Origin: Sphingobacteriaceae bacterium
Lineage (GTDB): Bacteria > Bacteroidota > Bacteroidia > Sphingobacteriales > Sphingobacteriaceae
Direction: 5' to 3'
NCBI GenBank assembly: GCA_024645045.1
Contig: JAHEGO010000002.1
Coordinates: 62,001 to 126,000, forward strand
DNA length: 64,000 bases
Shown here piece after piece: positions 48,027 through 56,669 of this stretch. Every line of letters begins with the position of its first letter. Position 1 is the first letter of the stretch. Below the pieces are notes generated by a model. That model saw only the letters and a program-made list of their open reading frames with translations, did no database searches and was not told the DNA's origin. Position numbers and translations under genes: made by a program.

Positions 48027-50681
48027 TTGCCTATTAAAAACCGGTTTATGAAAAGAATTTTATTGTTCATGTTGATGCTTTTTTCTTTGTCAATCTTTGC
48101 AAAAGAAGCGAAGAAGCTGCCTGCTAATTTTAAATATAGATTGACAGAATATCAATACAATGACAGGACCAATTTTCCTGCATTTATGGTTTTTGCAAAA
48201 GGGCAAAACTTAAAAGTTGATTTAAATTCAAGAAATTGGTCTAGTAGTATTTTTGGATTGAATGATAAAGATGATTTAATTTTTCAATCTGAAAAGCAAG
48301 AAGTTTTAAATAACGCTGTATACCACCATTATACATTTCAACAAAATTACGATCAAATTCCAGTTGAATTTGCGCAAGTTAAAGTGCATGAAAAAGATGG
48401 AGAAGTTCAAATCATCAATGGCGATTTTCATGCTTCAATAAATCCTATTAATAGTCTTGTTATCAATGCAGAACAAGCTTTAGAAATTGCAAAGTCGATT
48501 ATGCCAGCAAAATTCTACAAATGGGAAATCAAAACTAATAACCAACAAAAACAATTAAGTAATGCTTTTCAGCCCAATACTCATTTGGTAATTTTGCCTT
48601 TAAAAGAAGAAGGAGTAATGCATTTTTATTATGCATTTAAATCTACAATATACACAGAAGCACCTTTAGGGATTTCAGATATTTATATTGATGCTGCAAC
48701 TGGATCAGTATTAAAAAAAATCAATAAACTTTGTACGATTAATTCTAAAGGAACAGCAGTTACAAAATACACAGGAACCCAAACAATAACTACTGATAGC
48801 ATTTCAGCAAACTTGTTTGAGCTGTCGCAAACCAACAGAGGAAATTCTGGTACAGATATCAAAACATATAATTGTCAAAAACAATTTGAGAATAATGCAA
48901 TCGCATTTACAGATTCTGATAATTATTGGAACAATAGCAATGCAAATTTCGATGAAGCGGCAACCGATGCTTATTATGCTGCTGAAAAAACATTTGACTT
49001 TTATAAATCTGTGCATAACAGAAATAGCATAGATGATAATGGAAAAGCAATGGAAATGTATTTGCATTATGACCTTAACTATTTCAATGCATTTTGGAAT
49101 GGCAACTATACCGTTTTTGGTGACGGTAATAGCCAACCATTAACCTATATAGATGTGGTAGGACATGAGTTTACACATGGTGTTACAGAGTTTAGTGCTG
49201 GTTTGATTTATGAAAGTGAATCTGGCGCACTCAATGAATCCTTCTCAGATATATTTGGATCTGCAATAGAGATATATGCTTTAGATTCGAATGCTAGTTG
49301 GAAAATTGGAAGGGGAAATTTTTCTTTTAGAGATATGTCAAATCCAAATGCATTTCAAAACCCCGATACATATGGTGGATTAAATTGGACGAATACAAAA
49401 AACTGTACACCTAGCAGCGGAAATGACCAGTGTGGTGTACACAACAATTCTGGCGTTCAAAATTATTGGTATTATTTATTATCTGAAGGAGGAATTGGAA
49501 AAAATGATATCGGAAATAATTTTGACGTAAAAGGAATAGGTTATATCAAAGCAAGTAAAATTGCTTACAGAAGTTTGACGAATTATTTAAGCCCATCGTC
49601 CGATTATAATGATGCAAGAAAGGGCTCAATTCAAGCAGCCATTGACTTGTACGGTTTTGGTTCCGATGAGTACATTGCCACAATTAATGCATGGTATGCA
49701 GTTGGTGTAGGAAAGAAATATTCGGCAATACCAGACGCAGATTTTTATTTAGATAAATTAGCATGTGATTTAAACGCTAATTTACAGTTTGTCAATACCA
49801 GTGGAACAGCAACCTCGTTTCTTTGGAATTTTGGTGATGGACAAACAAGTGTAGCAGAAAATCCAATGCATCAATATGCTGCAAATGGAAAATACACGGT
49901 TACTTTAATTGCTACCAATCCAAATGGTTCAGATACTTTAGTTAAAAGTAATTTTATCGAAATTTATACTACGCAACCACAACCTACAACATGTGCAGGT
50001 ATTGTAGCAGATCCATTGAGTAATAATTCTATTTATCAAGTTGTTTTTTCAGATTTGGACAATGCATCTTCAAATGCGGTAAACGAAGGTGGATACGTAG
50101 ATTTTACTTGTAAAAGAGCAATAGTTGAAGCTGGAAAAACTTATCCAATAAGTATTACAACAAATGCTGCCGGTTCGGTCTTTACAAGAGTTTTTATAGA
50201 TTATAACAATGATGCTTTTTTTGAAACAAACGAAGAAGTATTTAAAACCGATTTAACTGTAAAAACACATGAAGGCAATATTGCTATTCCTAAAGATGCA
50301 GTATTGAACACGCCTCTTCGCATGCGTATACGCTCTGGTAGAACAGCAGGTAATGTGCCTAGTGATCCTTGTGGTACTATTAAATTTGGTCAGGTTGAAG
50401 ATTATTCTGTTGTGATTACGCCATTTACAGGAATAGCAAATCAACAATTGCAAACAATTTCTGTTTATCCAAATCCTGCACATCAACAATTGACTATTTC
50501 TAATCCACAAGTATTAACAGCTACATTTTCGCTTATCGATATATATGGTAGGGTAGTATTTACTGGAGTTTTGAACGAGCAGTATTTACAAATTCCAGTT
50601 GAAAATTACGCTTCAGGTGTTTATACTTTGAGAATTGAAAATCAAAATGGAAGTCAAAATAGAAAGGTTGTTTTAAATTAA
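48027..50681 (+). CDS. M4 family (thermolysin-like) metallopeptidase with PKD, GEVED and T9SS type A sorting domains
   Basis: VVGHEFTHGVTEFSAGLIYESESGALNESFSDIFG; PKD WNFGDGQTSVAENPMHQY; GEVED FGQVEDYSVVI; YPNPAHQQLTI...GVYTLRIENQNGSQNRKVVLN. Confidence 0.94.
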   Translation: MPIKNRFMKRILLFMLMLFSLSIFAKEAKKLPANFKYRLTEYQYNDRTNFPAFMVFAKGQNLKVDLNSRNWSSSIFGLNDKDDLIFQSEKQEVLNNAVYHHYTFQQNYDQIPVEFAQVKVHEKDGEVQIINGDFHASINPINSLVINAEQALEIAKSIMPAKFYKWEIKTNNQQKQLSNAFQPNTHLVILPLKEEGVMHFYYAFKSTIYTEAPLGISDIYIDAATGSVLKKINKLCTINSKGTAVTKYTGTQTITTDSISANLFELSQTNRGNSGTDIKTYNCQKQFENNAIAFTDSDNYWNNSNANFDEAATDAYYAAEKTFDFYKSVHNRNSIDDNGKAMEMYLHYDLNYFNAFWNGNYTVFGDGNSQPLTYIDVVGHEFTHGVTEFSAGLIYESESGALNESFSDIFGSAIEIYALDSNASWKIGRGNFSFRDMSNPNAFQNPDTYGGLNWTNTKNCTPSSGNDQCGVHNNSGVQNYWYYLLSEGGIGKNDIGNNFDVKGIGYIKASKIAYRSLTNYLSPSSDYNDARKGSIQAAIDLYGFGSDEYIATINAWYAVGVGKKYSAIPDADFYLDKLACDLNANLQFVNTSGTATSFLWNFGDGQTSVAENPMHQYAANGKYTVTLIATNPNGSDTLVKSNFIEIYTTQPQPTTCAGIVADPLSNNSIYQVVFSDLDNASSNAVNEGGYVDFTCKRAIVEAGKTYPISITTNAAGSVFTRVFIDYNNDAFFETNEEVFKTDLTVKTHEGNIAIPKDAVLNTPLRMRIRSGRTAGNVPSDPCGTIKFGQVEDYSVVITPFTGIANQQLQTISVYPNPAHQQLTISNPQVLTATFSLIDIYGRVVFTGVLNEQYLQIPVENYASGVYTLRIENQNGSQNRKVVLN

Positions 50682-51250
50682 TGGATCAAGCTTTACTTTT
50701 TTTAAGAGAAGGATTCTTCCATATTGTGTCAATTTATAGTTTAGATCATTTGTTATTTCTATTAGCATTGGTAGCTATTTATCAGCTAAAAGATTGGAAG
50801 GAAATATTAGTTTTGGCTTCAGTATTTACTGCAGCTCATGCCATTTCTTTATTATTTAGTATACTGAATTGGATCTCAATTCCTAATGCAATCATTGAGT
50901 GGCTAATTGCATTGACAATTTTTTATACCTGTATAGAGAATTTATACTTGACAAAATTTAAGCATGCCAAAATTTATATTGTGACATGTTTTGGATTGAT
51001 ACATGGTATTGGTTTCTCTCAAACGTTAAAGGAATTATTTATGGGAATGGATTATAATCCATGGAATACTTTCTTGCCATTTAACATTGGGGTTGAAATA
51101 GGGCAGTTATTGACATTATTTATATTTGTTATTATAATTCATCTGATTCATAGGCTGAGTTTTATTAATTCAAAAAAAATAAACCAAATGATATCCATTC
51201 CAGTTGCAATGGTAGCTTTATTTTGGTTGTTTCAAAGAAATATTTTTTAA
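50681..51250 (+). CDS. HupE/UreJ family membrane protein
   Basis: LDHLLFLLALVAIYQ, FTAAHAISLLFS, EWLIALTIFYTCIENL, FGLIHGIGFSQTL, FNIGVEIGQ. Confidence 0.85.
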   Translation: MDQALLFLREGFFHIVSIYSLDHLLFLLALVAIYQLKDWKEILVLASVFTAAHAISLLFSILNWISIPNAIIEWLIALTIFYTCIENLYLTKFKHAKIYIVTCFGLIHGIGFSQTLKELFMGMDYNPWNTFLPFNIGVEIGQLLTLFIFVIIIHLIHRLSFINSKKINQMISIPVAMVALFWLFQRNIF

Positions 51251-51259
51251 TCAATTTAT

Positions 51260-53575
51260 ATGAAAATTAAGTTAAGCAATTTTTTACTTTTTGGAATTTT
51301 AATTCCATTTAAGCTTTTGGCTCAAAATAATTACGATAAAAGTAAATTTCATCAATTAGAAGATTGGTGGCCAACAGCCAATGAATATAGAAATGGCGCA
51401 GGAGCCCCTGGGCATGCTTATTGGCAACAAAAAGTGGACTATACTATTTCAGTTAATCTTAATGACGAAAAACAAGAATTAAACGGTGAAGAAAGCGTTT
51501 CATATACCAACCATTCGCCAGATGCATTAACTTATTTATGGTTACAACTTGATCAAAATATTTTTGATCCCAATTCTATGACCTATTTGACTGAAACTAA
51601 AGATCAAATGGGTAATATGAGTTTTGATGGAATGAAATATATTTTTAGAAATGAATTTGAAGGTGGATATAAAATACTTTATGTAAAAGACCAACAAGGA
51701 AGAGCTTTGAGATTTACTATTGTAAACACCATGATGCGAATTGATTTACCTAACCCATTAGTTAAAGGAGAGAAATTCGTTTTTAATTTAAAATGGAAAA
51801 ATAAAATAAACAATACCAAATTTAATGGAGGCAGAGGTGGTTGCGAATATTTTCCAGAAGACAAAAATTACATCTATGAAATGGCACAATGGTTTCCGCG
51901 CTTATGTGTGTATGATGATGTAGATGGATGGCAACACAAGCAATATTTAGGAACTGGTGAGTTTGCGCTAGAATTTGGTGATTATAAAGTTTCAATTACT
52001 GTTCCAGCAGACCATATTGTGGCTTCAACTGGTGTTTTGCAAAACGCTTCACAAGTATTAAGTCCTTTGCAATTAAGTCGATTTAATGCGGCCAAAACCG
52101 CTAAGGAACCAATGTTAATTGTAACACCTGCTGAAGCTTTAAAGAATGAATCAAGCAGTACCACTAAAACTAAAACTTGGATTTTTGAAGCAGAAAATGT
52201 ACGCGATTTTGCATGGGCAAGTTCGCGTAAATTTATTTGGGATGCGATGGGAGTTTCTGTTGGTAAAAATAAAATTATGGCCATGTCATATTATCCAAAA
52301 GAAGGTAATCCTTTGTGGGAGAAATATTCGACACATGCCATAGCGCATACACTTTCGGTTTATTCACGTTATACCGTTGAATATGCTTATCCAGTAGCCA
52401 TTTCCGTGAATGGTCCAATAGGTGGAATGGAATATCCAATGATTTGTTTCAACGGGCCTAGGCCAGAAAAGGACGGAACCTATAGTGCTAGAACAAAATA
52501 TGGTTTAATCTCTGTTGTAATTCACGAGGTTGGGCATAATTTCTTTCCAATGATTATTAATTCCGATGAAAGGCAATGGTCTTGGATGGATGAAGGCTTA
52601 AATACCTTTTGTCAATATTTAGCAGAAAAAGAATGGGAAGAACAATATCCATCAAGCAGAGGCGAAGCCAGATCTATTATACCATATATGTCAAGTGATC
52701 AATCAACTTTGGAACCGATCATGACAAATTCAGAATCTATTCAGCAGTTTGGTAACAATGCTTATGGTAAACCAGCAGCAGCCTTAAACATATTAAGAGA
52801 AACGGTAATGGGCCGCGAATTATTTGATTATGCTTTTAAAGAATATGCAAACAGATGGGCATACAAACACCCTCAGCCAGCTGATTTTTTCAGAACCATG
52901 GAAGATGCAAGTGGAGTAGATTTGGATTGGTTTTGGAGAGGTTGGTTTTACAGTACAGAAGCTTGTGATATAGCCTTGAAAAATGTAACAGAATATACCA
53001 TCGACTCTCAAAATCCGGACATAGAAAAAACAGCTAAAAAAGCAAAAAGGAAAGAAGAAGAGATTTCGATTTCCACCATTAGAAATAAAGAAAGTATTAA
53101 AAACTATCGTTTGAATAATTATCCATCTCTTTCAGATTTTTACAATAAATATGATGCATTAGACGTAACCGAAAACGATAAAGATAAATTTAAAAAATAC
53201 AACGAATCATTATCTGCGCAAGACAGAGAAATGTTAGCTAAGAAACTTAATTATTACATATTAGAATTTGAAAATATAGGAGGATTAATTATGCCTATTA
53301 TTATTCAATATGAATTGGCCGATGGACAAAAGGAAATAGTTAGCATTCCTGCTGAAATTTGGAGGAAAAACAATGAAAAGGTTTCCAAGCTAATTATTAC
53401 CTCACAGAAAGTGAAACAGTTTGAAATAGACCCATTGCAGGAAACTGCCGATATTAATAGAAAAAATAATTATTTTCCAACTAAAATAATACCTACACAG
53501 TTTCAGTTATTCAAAGAGCAGCAAAAAGCTAAAGAGCCCAATTTAATGCAATTAGAACAGCAAGGTAAGTTATAG
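51260..53575 (+). CDS. M1 family metallopeptidase
   Basis: GGMEYPM and HEVGHNFFPMIINSDERQWSWMDEGLNTF zinc-peptidase motifs. Confidence 0.93.
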   Translation: MKIKLSNFLLFGILIPFKLLAQNNYDKSKFHQLEDWWPTANEYRNGAGAPGHAYWQQKVDYTISVNLNDEKQELNGEESVSYTNHSPDALTYLWLQLDQNIFDPNSMTYLTETKDQMGNMSFDGMKYIFRNEFEGGYKILYVKDQQGRALRFTIVNTMMRIDLPNPLVKGEKFVFNLKWKNKINNTKFNGGRGGCEYFPEDKNYIYEMAQWFPRLCVYDDVDGWQHKQYLGTGEFALEFGDYKVSITVPADHIVASTGVLQNASQVLSPLQLSRFNAAKTAKEPMLIVTPAEALKNESSSTTKTKTWIFEAENVRDFAWASSRKFIWDAMGVSVGKNKIMAMSYYPKEGNPLWEKYSTHAIAHTLSVYSRYTVEYAYPVAISVNGPIGGMEYPMICFNGPRPEKDGTYSARTKYGLISVVIHEVGHNFFPMIINSDERQWSWMDEGLNTFCQYLAEKEWEEQYPSSRGEARSIIPYMSSDQSTLEPIMTNSESIQQFGNNAYGKPAAALNILRETVMGRELFDYAFKEYANRWAYKHPQPADFFRTMEDASGVDLDWFWRGWFYSTEACDIALKNVTEYTIDSQNPDIEKTAKKAKRKEEEISISTIRNKESIKNYRLNNYPSLSDFYNKYDALDVTENDKDKFKKYNESLSAQDREMLAKKLNYYILEFENIGGLIMPIIIQYELADGQKEIVSIPAEIWRKNNEKVSKLIITSQKVKQFEIDPLQETADINRKNNYFPTKIIPTQFQLFKEQQKAKEPNLMQLEQQGKL

Positions 53576-53578
53576 TTA

Positions 53579-54076
53579 ATGAGAATTTTCGCAATTGTTT
53601 TTTTGTATTTATTATTGCTTACACATAAAAGCGAGGCCCATAAGTTTTACACTTCGGTTACGCAAATGGAATTTAATGAAAATGAAAAGAGTTTTCAGAT
53701 TACCATGAATGTGTTTATTGATGATTTAGAAATTGCATTGACACAGGCCAATCATCAGCAAGTTAAGTGGAGCAACGATCAACCTGAATTGAATAAAAAG
53801 TTATTGCAATATTTAACAAATCATTTTGTTGTGAGTATAAACCAGCAAACAATTAAACAAATAAATTTGATTGGTACTCAAGAGCAAAAAGATTTACTGA
53901 CTATTTATTTTGAAATACCATTCAATAAAAAAGTAGCCGAATTTGCAATTGAAAACACTTTTTTTCTTGACTTATTCCCAACACAAACGAACATGGTAAA
54001 CTTAACCTATTTTAATAAAAAGCACAGTTTTCTATTTCAAAAGAATCAAACTAAACAGTTTTTTACCATCAATTAG
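53579..54076 (+). CDS. DUF6702 family secreted protein
   Basis: Signal peptide, HKFYTSVTQMEFNENEKSFQITMNVFIDDLEIAL; follows M1 peptidase. Confidence 0.75.
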   Translation: MRIFAIVFLYLLLLTHKSEAHKFYTSVTQMEFNENEKSFQITMNVFIDDLEIALTQANHQQVKWSNDQPELNKKLLQYLTNHFVVSINQQTIKQINLIGTQEQKDLLTIYFEIPFNKKVAEFAIENTFFLDLFPTQTNMVNLTYFNKKHSFLFQKNQTKQFFTIN

Positions 54077-54124
54077 TCAAAAAAGTTTTTTTGGCATTTG
54101 CTTTGAAACACTATAGCCGTAGGT

Positions 54125-54152
54125 TCAAATAAACCAATGATTGCTTATTTGA
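54125..54152 (+). promoter_or_regulatory. Inverted repeat upstream of lon
   Basis: TCAAATAA-N12-TTATTTGA perfect 8-bp inverted repeat 34 bp before lon start. Confidence 0.35.
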
Positions 54153-54185
54153 CTGACAAAATGACTAAAATTTAATATAATTACT

Positions 54186-56669
54186 ATGAGTATTTTCGAT
54201 CCATTTAAAATAAATAACCTTGATTCCAATAGCATTAACGATGATACTGAGTTTTTTCCTTTGTTATCATCGGAAGATGAGGCTTTGATGAATTCGGAAG
54301 AAATGCCTGAAGTTTTGTCAATTCTGCCATTGCGAAATACGGTTTTATTTCCTGGGGTAGTAATTCCTATTACAGTAGGCAGAGATAAATCTATTAAGCT
54401 CATTAAAGATGCTTATAAAGGAAATAAAATTATCGGAGTAATAGCTCAAAAAGATTCCAATATTGAAGATCCAACATTTGATGATTTATATAAGGTTGGT
54501 ACTGTAGCATATATTGTTAAAATGTTGCAAATGCCAGATGGAAATACAACAGTAATTATTCAAGGTAAACGTAAATTCCATTTACAAGAATTAATTCAAG
54601 AGAATCCATATATCAAAGCAAAAGTTCAGAATTTCGAAGAAAGCACTTATGCAAAAAATAAAGAATTTGCTGCTTTGGTTGCTTCCTTAAAAGAGCTTGC
54701 GATCCAGATTATTCAAATTTCACCAAACATACCGTCTGAAGCTGCTTTTGCTATTAAGAATATCGAAAGCCCTTCTTTTTTAATCAACTTTATCAGCTCG
54801 AACATGAATGCAGATTTAGTGGATAAGCAAAAAATGTTGGAAGAAATTAATTTGGTGGTTCGTGGCGAAATGGTTTTAGAACATTTAACCAAAGAACTTC
54901 AGATGTTAGAATTGAAAAATCAAATTCAATCTAAAGTGCGTGTAGATATTGACCGCCAGCAAAGGGAGTATTTTTTACACCAACAGATGAAGCAAATTCA
55001 AGAAGAGCTTGGTGGCGAAGGACCTGATTTAGAAATTAAAAATTTACGTGAAAGAGGCGAACAGAAATTATGGAGTAAAGAAGTTGCCGACGCTTTCAAT
55101 AAAGAATTAGATAAATTACAACGCATGAATCCTGCAGCTGCAGAGTATTCGGTATTGTTAAATTATGCAGAGCTTTTACTAGAGTTGCCTTGGAATGAAT
55201 TCACAGAAGATCATTTTGATATTAAAAAAGCGCAGAAAATATTAGACCAAGATCATTTTGGTTTAGAAAAAGTAAAAGCAAGAATTTTAGAATATTTAGC
55301 AGTGCTTAAATTAAAGCACAACATGAAAGCGCCAATTCTCTGCTTAGTTGGGCCTCCGGGAGTTGGTAAAACATCTTTGGGGAAATCGATTGCAAAAGCA
55401 GTTGGAAGAAAATATGTGCGTATGGCTTTAGGTGGAATTAGAGATGAAGCGGATATTCGCGGTCATCGTAAAACCTATATTGGTGCAATGCCTGGCCGAA
55501 TTATTCAATCGTTGAAAAAAGCACAATCTTCTAACCCAGTTTTTGTATTAGATGAAATTGATAAAGTGGGTAACGATTTCCGTGGAGATCCATCTTCTGC
55601 TTTATTAGAAGTGTTAGATCCGGAACAAAACAATGCATTCTACGATCATTATGTAGAGCTAGACTATGACTTATCTAATGTAATGTTTATTGCTACAGCA
55701 AATTCATTAAACAATATTCATCCTGCTTTAATTGATCGTTTAGAAATTATTGAAGTATCCGGTTATACCATTGAAGAAAAAGTAGAAATTGCTAAACAAT
55801 ACTTAGTGCCAAAACAAAGAGAAGCGCATGGTTTGAAAGTAAAAGATATTCAAATCAAACCTGAAATTATTGAAAAGGTAATCGAAGATTATACCCGCGA
55901 ATCTGGCGTGCGTGGTTTAGAAAAAAAATTAGCAACCTTGATCAGAGGCACGGCAAAAAGTGTAGCCGTAAAAGAGAAATACAACAAGACCATTAATAAT
56001 GCCGACGTAGAGCGTATTTTAGGCGCACCAGAGTACGATAAAGACATGTATCAGGGTAATGACGTAGCTGGAGTAGTAACGGGCTTAGCGTGGACTTCTG
56101 TAGGTGGAGACATTTTATTTATTGAAGCAAGTTTAAGTCCTGGTAAAGGCAAATTAACTTTAACAGGAAGTCTTGGAGAGGTGATGAAAGAGTCTGCAGT
56201 AATTGCAATGGCTTATATCCGTGCGAATGCTCAAAAACTAGGCATTGATTTTAGAATTTTAGATCAATGGGATATGCATGTACATGTGCCAGCAGGAGCA
56301 GTGCCAAAAGATGGACCATCAGCAGGTATTACCATGCTAACTGCTTTGACCTCTGCATTTACACAACGTAAAGTGAAATCTCAATTAGCCATGACCGGTG
56401 AAATTACCTTAAGAGGAAAAGTTCTACCTGTAGGAGGTTTAAAAGAAAAAATATTAGCTGCAAAAAGAGCAGGTATTAAGGATATCATTCTTTGTGAAAA
56501 AAACAGAAAAGATATTTTAGATATAAATCAACGCTACTTAAAAGATTTGAGGTTTCATTATGTAACGGAAATGCAAGAAGTAATTGAGCTTGCCTTGATG
56601 AAGCAAAAGGTTAAAACTCCAATTGATTTAAGTATCAAAGAAGTGGCGGCTAAAACAATGATTCATTAA
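54186..56669 (+). CDS. lon: Endopeptidase La (Lon protease)
   Basis: LPLRNTVLFPGVVIPI, GPPGVGKTSLGKSIA, PKDGPSAGITM catalytic Ser, LPVGGLKEKILAAKRAG. Confidence 0.97.
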   Translation: MSIFDPFKINNLDSNSINDDTEFFPLLSSEDEALMNSEEMPEVLSILPLRNTVLFPGVVIPITVGRDKSIKLIKDAYKGNKIIGVIAQKDSNIEDPTFDDLYKVGTVAYIVKMLQMPDGNTTVIIQGKRKFHLQELIQENPYIKAKVQNFEESTYAKNKEFAALVASLKELAIQIIQISPNIPSEAAFAIKNIESPSFLINFISSNMNADLVDKQKMLEEINLVVRGEMVLEHLTKELQMLELKNQIQSKVRVDIDRQQREYFLHQQMKQIQEELGGEGPDLEIKNLRERGEQKLWSKEVADAFNKELDKLQRMNPAAAEYSVLLNYAELLLELPWNEFTEDHFDIKKAQKILDQDHFGLEKVKARILEYLAVLKLKHNMKAPILCLVGPPGVGKTSLGKSIAKAVGRKYVRMALGGIRDEADIRGHRKTYIGAMPGRIIQSLKKAQSSNPVFVLDEIDKVGNDFRGDPSSALLEVLDPEQNNAFYDHYVELDYDLSNVMFIATANSLNNIHPALIDRLEIIEVSGYTIEEKVEIAKQYLVPKQREAHGLKVKDIQIKPEIIEKVIEDYTRESGVRGLEKKLATLIRGTAKSVAVKEKYNKTINNADVERILGAPEYDKDMYQGNDVAGVVTGLAWTSVGGDILFIEASLSPGKGKLTLTGSLGEVMKESAVIAMAYIRANAQKLGIDFRILDQWDMHVHVPAGAVPKDGPSAGITMLTALTSAFTQRKVKSQLAMTGEITLRGKVLPVGGLKEKILAAKRAGIKDIILCEKNRKDILDINQRYLKDLRFHYVTEMQEVIELALMKQKVKTPIDLSIKEVAAKTMIH

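Noticed and set aside
54110-54136. GCCGTAGGTTCAAATAAACC upstream of lon resembles the T-arm half of a tRNA (possible tRNA remnant / attachment site)
   Set aside because: The 3' side does not complete the GTAGG/CCTAC T-stem, there is no acceptor or anticodon arm, and no integrase or island is nearby.
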